Below are positions 42,725 through 52,195 of a stretch of DNA of 64,000 nucleotides, piece after piece. This stretch comes from an uncultured Roseburia sp. (GTDB taxonomy: Bacteria; Bacillota; Clostridia; Lachnospirales; Lachnospiraceae), in assembly GCA_947174805.1 (NCBI GenBank), contig CAMWKH010000006.1:1-64000 (forward strand). Direction: 5' to 3'. The notes beneath the pieces were generated by a model, which worked only from the letters and a program-made list of their open reading frames with translations, had not been told where the DNA came from and did not search any database. Numbering within the stretch: the first letter of the stretch is position 1; the number at the start of each line of letters is the position of its first letter. The position numbers and the translations under genes are program-made.

Positions 42725-44323
42725 ATGGAGGCTGTTTTGAGAGAAATATTGCAATTTGTAAAATCAATGTATGATAACTATAACGGGACGGGGATGCATA
42801 TGGCGCTGTTTTTTGCAGCGGTTTTGTATCTTCTGCTCCAGAAAAAAGACGAAAAGCGCTATGTTTTTTTGGGGTACACCCTGCTGTTTTTTATCATCTG
42901 CTTCTTTCCCCTGACGGCAAAAATCATAATAGCCTGTATCGGGAAAAATGTGTACTGGCGGATGTTCTGGCTTTTGCCCACATCGGTGGTCACCGCCTAT
43001 GCAGGTGTGCAGGTGATCATGACCGCAGAAAAAAAGATTCGGCGCTGCTTTCTTCTTTTTGTTATGGTTCTTGTCATTGCCATGACGGGGACAAGGGTGT
43101 ACAATGCATCCATGTTTGAATACAAACAGAACCATTACAATATCCCCCAGGATGTGGTGAATATCTGTGATATGATAGAAGAAGATGCAAAGGCCAACGG
43201 CATCACGGAAAAGAAGCTGGTGGTAACAAATGAGCTTCTTCCCTTTATCAGACAGTATGACCCGGAGATTAAGATGCCCTACGGCAACGATGCGGTGCGG
43301 GGGGAAAGGATAAAAAATAACAATGCCAGTGAAATTTTTCGGATTATGTGTGCAGAGCATCAGAACTGGGACGCCCTGAGTTTTTATGCGGCCATGGAAA
43401 AATGCAATTATCTGGCGTTTCCGGTAAATGAGGATGTGACAAAGGCGGCGGAACAAAACGGTTATGAAAAAATCGGAAGCAACGGCACTTATGACGTGTA
43501 CCGGCAGACCAGGGAAATAGCGGCCTGGGACGGTCAGTGGCTTTTAACCCAGCACGGCGGGGCAGAAGGGGCCCAGTTAATGTTTTATACCTTAACGGAT
43601 AATAAAGGCCATGTGATTGTGGTGGACGGGGGATGGCGGAGCGATGGGGATTATGTGAAGAAGCAGTTAAAAGCCCTGGGAAACCATGTGGACGCATGGT
43701 TTATCACCCATCCCCACAGAGACCATGCCGGGGCTTTTTACGAAATTTATCAAGACCCGGGGAAATTGGAAATTGAGCAAGTGTATATGGTGGATATGGC
43801 CCCAGTGGATTTGTGTCTTTCCAACGCCCCCTGGGATGAGGTGGAGGTATACGAAAAACTTCTCACTCTGGATATTCCACAGCTTTCCTATGTCCATCCG
43901 GGGGATACCCTGGAAATTGAGGGGCTTTTGATAGAAATTTTTAATGCCTACGGAGATTATGTGGACCAGATGTCCGATGACCTTTTAAATGACGGTTCCA
44001 TGTTATTTAAAGTCACCTCCGGTGAGGAATCCATGCTGTTTTGTTCCGATGTGGGAAAAGGGATGAGCGATTATCTCCTTGATACTTACGGGGATATGCT
44101 TGAGGCGGATTATGTGCAGATGGGCCACCACGGCAACGGAGGATTAAAAAGAGATTTTTATGAAAAGGTAGGTGCAAAGGCCGCATTTTTTGATGCGCCG
44201 GACTGGCTGATGTATGACAGAAGCGGACATTACACGACTTTGAAAAATACGGCAATGATGGCGGAGCTCGGGGCGGATATTTATAGTTTTACCACCACCC
44301 CAAATCAGATTCTGCTGAAATAG
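42725..44323 (+). CDS. Membrane segment fused to a metallo-beta-lactamase domain, C-terminal part
   Basis: This 532-residue frame lies in the same phase as the preceding one and has no clear ribosome site. The first ~130 residues have four hydrophobic helices that complete the membrane domain. From about residue 265 a ComEC-like metallo-beta-lactamase fold begins: VIVVDGGW, the metal motif THPHRDHAG (HXHXDH), SMLFCSDVG and MGHHGNGG. The domain should be extracytoplasmic, as in ComEC-type proteins. The activity may be hydrolytic on a phosphodiester or nucleotide-linked substrate, but in a glycan locus the target is unknown. A translation restart here could yield a free membrane-MBL protein. 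Confidence 0.72.
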   Translation: MEAVLREILQFVKSMYDNYNGTGMHMALFFAAVLYLLLQKKDEKRYVFLGYTLLFFIICFFPLTAKIIIACIGKNVYWRMFWLLPTSVVTAYAGVQVIMTAEKKIRRCFLLFVMVLVIAMTGTRVYNASMFEYKQNHYNIPQDVVNICDMIEEDAKANGITEKKLVVTNELLPFIRQYDPEIKMPYGNDAVRGERIKNNNASEIFRIMCAEHQNWDALSFYAAMEKCNYLAFPVNEDVTKAAEQNGYEKIGSNGTYDVYRQTREIAAWDGQWLLTQHGGAEGAQLMFYTLTDNKGHVIVVDGGWRSDGDYVKKQLKALGNHVDAWFITHPHRDHAGAFYEIYQDPGKLEIEQVYMVDMAPVDLCLSNAPWDEVEVYEKLLTLDIPQLSYVHPGDTLEIEGLLIEIFNAYGDYVDQMSDDLLNDGSMLFKVTSGEESMLFCSDVGKGMSDYLLDTYGDMLEADYVQMGHHGNGGLKRDFYEKVGAKAAFFDAPDWLMYDRSGHYTTLKNTAMMAELGADIYSFTTTPNQILLK

Positions 44324-44335
44324 GAGGAAAGATTT

Positions 44336-46129
44336 ATGCTGCACGGAACAATTTTTGGAACATTTTTTTATCCCCTGGGGCTTCTCGCCTGTGTATTTGG
44401 GGTGTATTTCTTTAAAAAGTCCTTTCAGGTTTTAAACGGCTTTGTGTGGCTTGTCCTGTCTTTTCTCATCACCATAGCCATGGGAGGTATTTTGGCCGGG
44501 ATCTTAAGCCCCTTACACATTCCTGTAAATCTCTATTCCATGGGAATCGTATATTTTGTTTTGGCAGGGATATTGTTTTATTTTATCCGCCGGGAAGGGA
44601 AAAAGCAATCCTATGTGTGGGAGAAATACGATATCCTTCTCCTGGCAGGAATTGCCGCAGGGATGGTGTTCCTTTTAATTAAGCAGTTTTCCCCGGCCTT
44701 AAATTACTGTTATTACAATACGGATGCAGGGCTTCACTTAAAAGAGGCCACCTTGATTGTCCGTTCCCAGAAAGTGACGATGATGTATTTTATGCATCTG
44801 CAGAATGCTATGGTTATTGAGATGATTTCCCCTTTTGTGCGTACGGCGGATTTGTTTAAGGGATACATTTTGGGAGATTGGTTCTTTTTCCTGGTGGAGA
44901 CCTTGTTTTTTGCGGCTTTCATACGGGGATTTTTAAAGACCGCAGCAACAAAAGTTTTCGGAATCGTGATTCTTGCGGCCTATACCTTTGGATATCCTTA
45001 TTTTGGCTATTACTATTCTTTTGGCTACTGGGCAATGGGGGCTATGTACGTGGGATTTCTTGTTTTGGCTTTAAGGCTTTACGAGGAAGCCCAGGTGGAG
45101 CGGAAATATACGGTGTTTATGCTGATGCTTGGATGTTTTGGCGTAATCACCAGCTATATGCTCTTTGCCCCTGTGACGTTTATTGCCGTATTTTTTTATC
45201 TGGTGGTTTTGGCAAAGAGGGAGGGAAACATCTTTGCCATAAAAAATGTGTGGCTGGCCCTTAAGGTTTTTTTGCTTCCCACGATTTATGGCCTGTGTTA
45301 CTGCTTGTACGGTTTTTTTATCTCCTCCGGCACCAGTATCACCGGCGCCCTGGGGAATCAGGGAGGAATTTACACGGAGCTTTACATGGACTTTTTCTGG
45401 ACGCTTTTTCCCGTTTTATTTGTGCTGGTTTCCACCCTAAAACAAAAAAAGCTTACCCCGGAAGTAACATTTTTTCTGGCGTTTTTCCTTTTTACGGCAG
45501 GTCTTTTGGCCCTGACTTTAACCCACCATGTTTCCACATATTATTATTATAAGTCCTACTTCCCGCTGTGGATGTTTGCCTGGGTATTAACGCTTATCGG
45601 GGCGGGGATGATGCTTCGGGAGGCGAAGGAGACGCTTTTTGCCTACTGCCTGTTAATTGCAGGAATGGCGGGGCTTTGTTTTGGAAAAATAGAGTACCGT
45701 ATTGTCACCTCCACAGAACGAATCACAGGGGCTATGCACAGCCCGGAGTTTTTTACCTTGTATCAGTTTAACGGATTTTTGTTCCGGCAGAAGCTGGCAG
45801 GGTTAGACAAGTCCTTGCTGGATTTGTACCAGGTGGTGATAGATGACCTTTCCCAGGAAAAGATGGTCCCTCTGATGACAGAAGAGCATGATTACGGCGC
45901 AACCTATGTGTATGAGGGGGTCAGCGGTTACGATTTCCCGGATTTTTATGAGTGGCGGCATACGACAGAGGAATTAAGGCAGGCATATCTTGACTGGGAT
46001 ATCCATTATGCGGTGATGCTGAAGGGCTCAGATTTTGAAAAGCAGCACGGGAAAAAAGTGCTGAAAGATAAAAATGTGGGTATTTATATGGAGAATGAGT
46101 CGGGTTATATTCTCACTATAAACCCATAA
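44336..46129 (+). CDS. GT-C-like polytopic membrane protein
   Basis: This 597-residue protein has about 12 helices and an extracytoplasmic C-terminal domain (~450-597). The loop YYNTDAGLHLKEATLIV after the fourth helix carries the Asp expected of GT-C-type enzymes. It is similar in layout to the preceding interrupted protein but lacks an MBL domain. An AGGAGG-like site (TAGGAGGAAAG) lies 8 bases before the ATG. Probable role: external transfer of a sugar from a polyprenyl carrier, or polymerisation. Two helices with paired Tyr runs (HHVSTYYYYKSYFPLW) are unusual. Confidence 0.68.
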   Translation: MLHGTIFGTFFYPLGLLACVFGVYFFKKSFQVLNGFVWLVLSFLITIAMGGILAGILSPLHIPVNLYSMGIVYFVLAGILFYFIRREGKKQSYVWEKYDILLLAGIAAGMVFLLIKQFSPALNYCYYNTDAGLHLKEATLIVRSQKVTMMYFMHLQNAMVIEMISPFVRTADLFKGYILGDWFFFLVETLFFAAFIRGFLKTAATKVFGIVILAAYTFGYPYFGYYYSFGYWAMGAMYVGFLVLALRLYEEAQVERKYTVFMLMLGCFGVITSYMLFAPVTFIAVFFYLVVLAKREGNIFAIKNVWLALKVFLLPTIYGLCYCLYGFFISSGTSITGALGNQGGIYTELYMDFFWTLFPVLFVLVSTLKQKKLTPEVTFFLAFFLFTAGLLALTLTHHVSTYYYYKSYFPLWMFAWVLTLIGAGMMLREAKETLFAYCLLIAGMAGLCFGKIEYRIVTSTERITGAMHSPEFFTLYQFNGFLFRQKLAGLDKSLLDLYQVVIDDLSQEKMVPLMTEEHDYGATYVYEGVSGYDFPDFYEWRHTTEELRQAYLDWDIHYAVMLKGSDFEKQHGKKVLKDKNVGIYMENESGYILTINP

Positions 46130-46174
46130 ATCCAAATAGGAATAGCGGGTACATTGTACAGGAGGAAAGTTTCC

Positions 46175-47995
46175 ATGAAGGAAGAAAAGAAAACCAGGGA
46201 TTTTACGGCATATGAGAAATTTTTGGCTTACACCCATGACCAGGGGCCGGATGATGTGGAGGTGTGGAACGGAAAAAAGCGTTTTCAAAAGTTGAGGAAT
46301 ACTCCGCTATGGGCTCTCTTGACCCCGGCGAGAGGGGTGTGGCATGGAATGCAGTTTCTCTATGTCCACGGGATGAAAGGATTTCCGGGAAAAGTAAAAA
46401 ATAAAATAGAGAACAACAAGTGGAGCCGAAGGAAAAGAGCTCTGGCATTTTTACAGGAGAGTATGCCCTCAGAGGAGGAAAAAAACAGACAGAGGGAAGA
46501 AAAATTTTCTTATATGCCCAAAATCAGCGTTCTTGTGCCGCTGTACAATACCCCGGAGAAGTTTCTTCGGGATATGATTGAGTCTGTCATAAACCAGACT
46601 TACCAGAATTGGGAGCTCTGCCTGGCGGATGCCTCCGACAGCGGTCACCCTGAGGTGTGCCGCATTGCGGATTCCTATGCTGAAAAGGACAGCCGGGTAG
46701 TTTATCGGAAACTTTCAAAAAACGGGGGAATTGCAGAGAACACCAACGCCTGCATCAAAATGGCAACGGGGGATTACCTGGCCCTTTTTGACCACGACGA
46801 TATTCTGCACCCCTCCGCCCTCTATGCCTGCGGGAAAGCGATTTCTGAGACAGGGGCAGAATTTGTCTATACCGATGAAGTGACCTTTGAGGGGGAAAAT
46901 TTGGAAAATATTGTGACCTATCATTTTAAACCGGATTTCTCCCCGGACAATTTAAGAGGGGTAAACTATATCTGCCACTTAAGCGTGTTTCAAAAAGCAT
47001 TGGTGGAAAAAGTGGGGATGTTTTCAAAAGAATACGACGGAAGCCAGGATCACGATATGATTTTAAGACTGACAGACGGGGCAAATCTTGTGGCTCATGT
47101 GCCCCAAGTTCTGTATTTCTGGAGATGCCATGAAAATTCCACCTCCATGAATTTAGATTCCAAATCCTATGCCATTGACGCCGGGCGGCGGGCTGTTCGG
47201 GATGCGGAGGCCAGAAGGGGATATCCGGCTAAAGTGCACAGCGCCCAAATCTGCAAGACTCATTACCGCATGGAATATGAGATAGACAACCCTAAAATTA
47301 CGGTTATCATTCACAGCAGAAACAGTGCCGGGGAACTTGCAGAGCGCACCAAATCCTCTATTAAAGAATACGCTTCCTACAAAAACTATGAAATACGAAT
47401 TGCAGCCGGGGAGGAGAACTTAAAGGCAGAGGTAGAAAAGGCCGGGGGAGAATATATCATTCTTCTTTTGGCAGGGATGGAAGTGATCACAGGAAGCTTT
47501 ATGGAGGAGCTGTTAATGTTTGCCCAGCGAAAAGATACAGCCCTCACCGGGATGCAGATTCTTGATGAAAATAACAACATCCTAAGCTCAGATATTGTCA
47601 TGGGAACAGAAAAAGAATATCTGGCCCTGGAAGTGAACAGGGGACAGCCCTTTGACGCACCGGGATATATGGGACGAAATTATTACGCCCATAACATTTC
47701 TGCCCTGTCCGGCAGTGCCTGTATGATGAAGAAATCTTATTTTCTTGGGCATTACAAAGAGGGGTATTCTTTGTTTGGAACAGCTCTGGCCCTGTGCTTA
47801 GAGGCAAGGAGAGAGGGGCTTGACATCGTCTTAAATCCCTACGCCCTGTGTCAAATCCCTGCCGGGGATTATAATACAGAATTGACAGAGACAGACAAAG
47901 ACAAGCTGTTGGGGCAGTATGCAGGAGAGATTCAATCAGGCGACCCTTACTACAACAAAAACTTGTCTTATGTCCGGTTCTGGCAGAAGAAATAA
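46175..47995 (+). CDS. Tandem-domain GT2 glycosyltransferase, first domain intact
   Basis: The start is ATG 46175 behind AGGAGG, not the TTG at 46154. The 606-residue protein has an N-terminal helical ~110 residues, then a canonical GT2 domain: ISVLVPLYNTPEKFL, NWELCLADASDSG, KNGGIAENTN, the metal site LFDHDD and YTDEV. The DGSQDHDMILRL block and WRCHENSTS follow. From about 375 a second GT2-like domain (ITVIIHSRNS) lacks a clear DXD and seems degenerate. It acts on the cytoplasmic face. The linkage cannot be read. The same architecture occurs in the gene at 53609, and the mirror-image arrangement at 48020. Confidence 0.85.
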   Translation: MKEEKKTRDFTAYEKFLAYTHDQGPDDVEVWNGKKRFQKLRNTPLWALLTPARGVWHGMQFLYVHGMKGFPGKVKNKIENNKWSRRKRALAFLQESMPSEEEKNRQREEKFSYMPKISVLVPLYNTPEKFLRDMIESVINQTYQNWELCLADASDSGHPEVCRIADSYAEKDSRVVYRKLSKNGGIAENTNACIKMATGDYLALFDHDDILHPSALYACGKAISETGAEFVYTDEVTFEGENLENIVTYHFKPDFSPDNLRGVNYICHLSVFQKALVEKVGMFSKEYDGSQDHDMILRLTDGANLVAHVPQVLYFWRCHENSTSMNLDSKSYAIDAGRRAVRDAEARRGYPAKVHSAQICKTHYRMEYEIDNPKITVIIHSRNSAGELAERTKSSIKEYASYKNYEIRIAAGEENLKAEVEKAGGEYIILLLAGMEVITGSFMEELLMFAQRKDTALTGMQILDENNNILSSDIVMGTEKEYLALEVNRGQPFDAPGYMGRNYYAHNISALSGSACMMKKSYFLGHYKEGYSLFGTALALCLEARREGLDIVLNPYALCQIPAGDYNTELTETDKDKLLGQYAGEIQSGDPYYNKNLSYVRFWQKK

Positions 47996-48019
47996 TTTTT
48001 TGAAAAGGGAGGATAAGCC

Positions 48020-49702
48020 ATGCTCAGCGATTTTGATTTAGAAGGAAAAAACAAATTTCAGAAAGCAGCCTACTACCTGAAACATTATGGCCTGGGCTAC
48101 ACCGGGAAAAAAGCGCTGCGAAAGCTTGGGGTGCCCATCAGCCAGGAGAGTGAATACATGACTTGGTGCAGGCGTGTAAGCCCGTCTAAGGCAGAATTAA
48201 ACCTCCAGCGCAAAGCCGGACTGGAAAGCCGGTTTCATTTTACCGTTGTCTTAGAGCAGGGAGAGGAAAACCGGAGTATGGACTGGAAAAAGCAGACGGT
48301 TCTCCCGGTTTCTGTGATGAAGCTGAAAGAGGGGAAAAAGGCAACGGATATTCTGAAAAAGGCAAAGGGAGATTACCTGGTATTTTCCGGGAAAAAGGCA
48401 GTGCCCAGGGAAAATTTTCTCTATGAAATCTGCCTGGCGGCAGAGCAGGGGGCGGACCTTATCTATACGGACGAGGATAATATCAGGGGAAAGAAACGTA
48501 TCCGTCCCTTTTTCAAGCCGGATGCAAGTTTAGAGTTTCTTTTCAATTTCCAGTACCTTGGGAGAATCTTTGTGATAAAAAAGGAGCTGTTTGGGAAAAT
48601 AGTGGAAAAGACCAAAGGGGAATTAACGGTTACGGGAGACGACTGGTACGATATCGCCATCCAGTCCTTCCTTTTGGCAGGGCAGATCCGCCATATACCA
48701 AAAGTCCTGTTTTCTAATGAAACGGAAGGGGAGGGGACGGGATTTGTCCGGGGAACCGGGGAAAAACAGGGGGATGCCCTTAGACATTACCTTAAAACAG
48801 AAGGGATAAAAGGAAATGTAAAATCCTCTGACGTGCCGGGGTTTTTCCATGTGGAGTATGAATTAAAAGAGGAGCCGTTAGTCAGCATTATTATCCCCAA
48901 CAAAGACCATACGGACGACCTGAAACTCTGCCTTAATTCTTTAAAGAACAAGGAATCCTATGAGAATTATGAGGTGATAATCGCAGAGAATAACAGTGAA
49001 GATAAGGCCACCTTTGACTATTATGAGAAAATACAGCGGGAGGATGGGAGAATCCATGTGGTGACTTTTCAGGGGGGATTTAATTATTCTGCCATCAACA
49101 ATTTTGCGGTGAAACATGCTTCTGGGGACATTCTCTTATTTTTAAATAACGATACGGAATTTACAGATGGAAATGCCTTAAAAGAAATGGTTTCCTCTGT
49201 GTTAAAACCGGGGGTGGGAGCCTGCGGCGCCATGCTCTATTACGGGGATGACACCATACAGCATGCCGGAGTGATTATCGGCATGGGGGGATTTGCCGCC
49301 CATGCCCTGTGGAGCCTTAGGGACAGAGATGAGAAATATTACCCGTTCTCTCTGTGTGAGAGGGAAGTCTCCGCTGTCACCGGGGCATGCCTTATGGTAA
49401 AACGGAGGGTGTACGAGGAAGTGGGAGGCATGGGGGAGGACTTTGCCGTGGCCTTAAACGATGTGGATTTTTGTATGAAAATCTGTGAGAAGGGCTATAA
49501 AATCCTTTTTAACCCCTATGCGAAACTGTACCACTATGAGTCAAAATCCAGAGGCTACGAGGATACGACGGAAAAACAGAAAAGATTCCAGCGGGAAATA
49601 GACCGTTTCCAAGAAAAATGGGAAGAGGAGATAAAGGCGGGGGATAAGTACTACAATCCGAATTTAACACTGCACCGTGCCGATTACTCCATGGACATAT
49701 AG
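48020..49702 (+). CDS. Tandem-domain GT2 glycosyltransferase, second domain intact
   Basis: In this 560-residue protein the first GT2-like half is shortened and degenerate: FTVVLEQGEENRSM lacks the usual nucleotide loop, though IYTDEDN and FKPDASLEFL remain. The second half is a complete GT2 enzyme: VSIIIPNKDHTDDL, IIAENNSEDK, the metal site LFLNNDTEF, HAGVIIGMGG, VTGACLMVKR and ALNDVDFCMK. This resembles the C-terminal domain of dual-domain rhamnan-type glycosyltransferases. It follows the previous gene by 24 bases with a GGGAGG site. The candidate promoter for the flippase overlaps its final codons. Confidence 0.87.
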   Translation: MLSDFDLEGKNKFQKAAYYLKHYGLGYTGKKALRKLGVPISQESEYMTWCRRVSPSKAELNLQRKAGLESRFHFTVVLEQGEENRSMDWKKQTVLPVSVMKLKEGKKATDILKKAKGDYLVFSGKKAVPRENFLYEICLAAEQGADLIYTDEDNIRGKKRIRPFFKPDASLEFLFNFQYLGRIFVIKKELFGKIVEKTKGELTVTGDDWYDIAIQSFLLAGQIRHIPKVLFSNETEGEGTGFVRGTGEKQGDALRHYLKTEGIKGNVKSSDVPGFFHVEYELKEEPLVSIIIPNKDHTDDLKLCLNSLKNKESYENYEVIIAENNSEDKATFDYYEKIQREDGRIHVVTFQGGFNYSAINNFAVKHASGDILLFLNNDTEFTDGNALKEMVSSVLKPGVGACGAMLYYGDDTIQHAGVIIGMGGFAAHALWSLRDRDEKYYPFSLCEREVSAVTGACLMVKRRVYEEVGGMGEDFAVALNDVDFCMKICEKGYKILFNPYAKLYHYESKSRGYEDTTEKQKRFQREIDRFQEKWEEEIKAGDKYYNPNLTLHRADYSMDI

Positions 49703-49720
49703 GGAAAAATATGCTATACT
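49692..49720 (+). promoter_or_regulatory. Candidate sigma-A promoter for the flippase gene
   Basis: TGGACA (49692-49697) and TATACT (49715-49720) are spaced by 17 bases. The -35 box overlaps the last codons of the upstream glycosyltransferase. It would start a sub-transcript of the locus 42 bases before the flippase start. Confidence 0.5.
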
Positions 49721-49761
49721 TAGCAGATTAAGGTAAGAACAGTTTTCAGACAGGAAAAGAC

Positions 49762-50991
49762 ATGAAAGAAAAATCCACATTAGCAAATATATTTTACAAC
49801 AGCTTCGGCACCATGTTTTACTATGGATGCCAGTGGCTCACCACAATTTTAATTGTGCGCCTTTCCGGGTATCAGGATGCCGGAAATTATTCCCTGGCCA
49901 TGACCTTTACGGCGGCTTTTGCCATTTTTGCCCTGTTTAACACAAGGCAGTACCAGGTTTCCGACGTAAAGGGGGAATATTCGGACAGGACGTATATCTT
50001 ATCCCGGTATATCGCCATGGGGGCCGCCTTTCTCCTATGTGCCATAGGGCTTTTATTTAATGCCTACACCCCCTACCAGTGGGGTGTCATCCTTTTGTAT
50101 ATGGTGTTTAAATGCGGGGAGGCATGGGTGGATGTGTACCACGGCATATGCCAGAAAAAGGGCAGGATGGATTTTATCTGTTACTCTTTTCTTATGAGGG
50201 GCATGCTTATGATTGTAAGCTTCTGCGGCCTGATTTATATTACGGGAAATCTGATGTACGGCGTTTTAGCCATGACGGTTACTACTTTTTTGGTAATATA
50301 TTTTTATGACAGGCATATGGCGTTAAAATTTGTGGAGGAAGGGGATAAAGCGGATTTAAACGGGTTAAAGACTCTGGTGGTTATTTTAATTCCCCTGGTG
50401 ATTGTGGCGGTGACAAATAATCTGTCCATCTCCCTTCCCAAATATTTTTTAGAGCGCTATTTTGACGAGACGGTGCTTGGGTATTATTCATCGGTGGCAA
50501 CCCCAAGCATGATTGTCCAGGTGGGAGCCAGCACGATTTTCATACCCCTAATCACCCCTTTGGCGGACAAGCTTCTTTCAGATGACAAAAAAGGGTTTGC
50601 AGGGATTTTAAAGAAGGTGTTTCTTGCTTTTGTGGTGTTGTCTGTTCTGGCGGTTATTGTTTCGTTTTTGCTGGGAGAGTGGTTTTTGGTACAGGTATTT
50701 GGGGAGGAGATACGCCCCTACGCCTATCTTTTTGTTCCCATTATCACCACAACCCTCTTAATCAGTATCAACGCATGTCTCTTTCCGGTGTGCACTGTGT
50801 TCCGGGAGATAAAGGGGCAGCTTTTTGTGGGGATTTTTGGAATTATCTCCTCCCTGGCTGCCTCCATGGTTTTAGTGAAACGTTACTGTATGGACGGAGT
50901 TGTCATTGCACTGTTGATAACTTTGGGAATACAGATTATAATTGAAATATACCTTGTGTTTCGCAGGATGAAAAGATGGAAGGAAATCTGA
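49762..50991 (+). CDS. Wzx-like oligosaccharide flippase
   Basis: This 409-residue protein has about 12 membrane helices spread over its whole length, starting with NIFYNSFGTMFYYGCQW and including SISLPKYFLERYFDE and YYSSVATPSMIVQVGAS, which are typical of polysaccharide-synthesis (PST/Wzx) transporters of the MOP superfamily. It should move the undecaprenyl-diphosphate-linked repeat unit across the membrane. No separate ABC exporter is seen in this locus, so a Wzx/Wzy type of assembly is implied, with one of the large membrane proteins possibly acting as polymerase. The next gene starts one base after its stop. Confidence 0.88.
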   Translation: MKEKSTLANIFYNSFGTMFYYGCQWLTTILIVRLSGYQDAGNYSLAMTFTAAFAIFALFNTRQYQVSDVKGEYSDRTYILSRYIAMGAAFLLCAIGLLFNAYTPYQWGVILLYMVFKCGEAWVDVYHGICQKKGRMDFICYSFLMRGMLMIVSFCGLIYITGNLMYGVLAMTVTTFLVIYFYDRHMALKFVEEGDKADLNGLKTLVVILIPLVIVAVTNNLSISLPKYFLERYFDETVLGYYSSVATPSMIVQVGASTIFIPLITPLADKLLSDDKKGFAGILKKVFLAFVVLSVLAVIVSFLLGEWFLVQVFGEEIRPYAYLFVPIITTTLLISINACLFPVCTVFREIKGQLFVGIFGIISSLAASMVLVKRYCMDGVVIALLITLGIQIIIEIYLVFRRMKRWKEI

Positions 50992-50992
50992 A

Positions 50993-51937
50993 ATGGACAA
51001 GATAGCAGTATTAGTTCCCTGTTACAATGAGAGCAGAACCATAAAAAAAGTGGTGGAGGATTTTAAGAGAGTCCTGCCGGAGGCTGTCATTTATATCTAC
51101 GACAATAACTCCACGGACGGGACGGACGAGATTGCCCGGGCATCGGGAGCCATTGTCCGCTATGAGTACAAACAGGGCAAGGGAAACGTGATTCGAAGAA
51201 TGTTTCGGGATATTGACGCAGAATGTTATATTATGATTGACGGGGACGATACCTACCCGGCGGAGGCGGCTCCGGAGATGGTGAAAATGGTATTTGAGCA
51301 GAATGCAGATATGGTGGTGGGGGACAGGCTTTCCTCTACTTACTTTACGGAAAACAAAAGGCCTTTTCACAATTTTGGGAACTCCCTTGTGAGAAAGAGC
51401 ATCAACGTGCTTTTTGAGACGGATATCAAGGATATTATGACAGGGTACAGGGCTTTCAGCTATCTCTTTGTAAAGACATTTCCCGTGTTGTCCAAGGGCT
51501 TTGAGATTGAGACGGAGATGAGTATCCATGCCGCAGATAAAAATATGCAGGTGGAGAATGTGGTGATTGAGTACAGGGACAGGCCCGAGGGAAGCGTTTC
51601 CAAGCTGAATACTTTTTCCGATGGGTTTCGGGTGTTAAAGACCATTGCCAGGCTTTACCAGACTTACAAGCCGATGAACTTTTTTGGGATAATTGCGGCG
51701 GTTTTAGCCCTGCTATCCATTGGTTTTATGATTCCCATACTGATTCAGTACGGACAGACGGGGCTTGTTCCTCATTTTCCCACATTGATTGCCTGCGGAT
51801 TTGTAATGCTTGCGGCCATTCAGTCTTTTTTCTCAGGGCTGATTCTGACCACGCTGGGACAGAAGAACAGGCAGGATTTTGAGATGCAGCTACAGACAAT
51901 GCGTATACAGAGGGATAAGTTATTAGAGCACAGATAG
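50993..51937 (+). CDS. GT2 glycosyltransferase, DPM1-like, with C-terminal helices
   Basis: This 314-residue enzyme opens with KIAVLVPCYNESRTI, has YIYDNNSTDGTDEI, the metal site IDGDDTYPAE, and ends with two helices (about 218-240 and 255-285). The stretch DIMTGYRAFSY and the short GT-A core match dolichol/polyprenyl-phosphate glycosyltransferase relatives found in Firmicutes wall-glycan loci. It is the third enzyme of this type in the window. The product would be another polyprenyl-phosphate sugar. It lies between the flippase and a small zinc-ribbon gene. Confidence 0.87.
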   Translation: MDKIAVLVPCYNESRTIKKVVEDFKRVLPEAVIYIYDNNSTDGTDEIARASGAIVRYEYKQGKGNVIRRMFRDIDAECYIMIDGDDTYPAEAAPEMVKMVFEQNADMVVGDRLSSTYFTENKRPFHNFGNSLVRKSINVLFETDIKDIMTGYRAFSYLFVKTFPVLSKGFEIETEMSIHAADKNMQVENVVIEYRDRPEGSVSKLNTFSDGFRVLKTIARLYQTYKPMNFFGIIAAVLALLSIGFMIPILIQYGQTGLVPHFPTLIACGFVMLAAIQSFFSGLILTTLGQKNRQDFEMQLQTMRIQRDKLLEHR

Positions 51938-51964
51938 ATAAAGAAGCTTGCGGAGCGAGAAGAA

Positions 51965-52156
51965 ATGAAAGTATATATTTGTCCTAATTGCGGATGGATG
52001 CGTGTGGTATCGAGAAGAAAAAATGTGGAGTGTTTTAAGTGCGGGGAACCCCAGATGACCGTGACACGTCTGCCCTACGAGAAAGTGGGCCAGATGAGTG
52101 AACAGGAACGGGAAGATTATGTAAAGAGCTGGCTTTATATCCATGGACGGGGATAA
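51965..52156 (+). CDS. Small zinc-ribbon (rubredoxin-like) protein
   Basis: This 63-residue protein has two Cys pairs, CPNCG (residues 6-10) and CFKCG (about 23-27), spaced like a zinc ribbon or a short rubredoxin. The C-terminal half is acidic and helical (SEQEREDYVKSWLY). A ribosome site (GGAG-like GCGGAGCGAG) precedes the ATG. It sits between a GT2 gene and the priming sugar transferase and is likely real because cysteine spacing and coding style are clear. The function, perhaps assembly or regulation of the glycan machinery, is not known. Confidence 0.72.
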   Translation: MKVYICPNCGWMRVVSRRKNVECFKCGEPQMTVTRLPYEKVGQMSEQEREDYVKSWLYIHGRG

Positions 52157-52195
52157 AAGCACTCGAATTGCAATTCCTAAGAAGAGGTATCAGAC

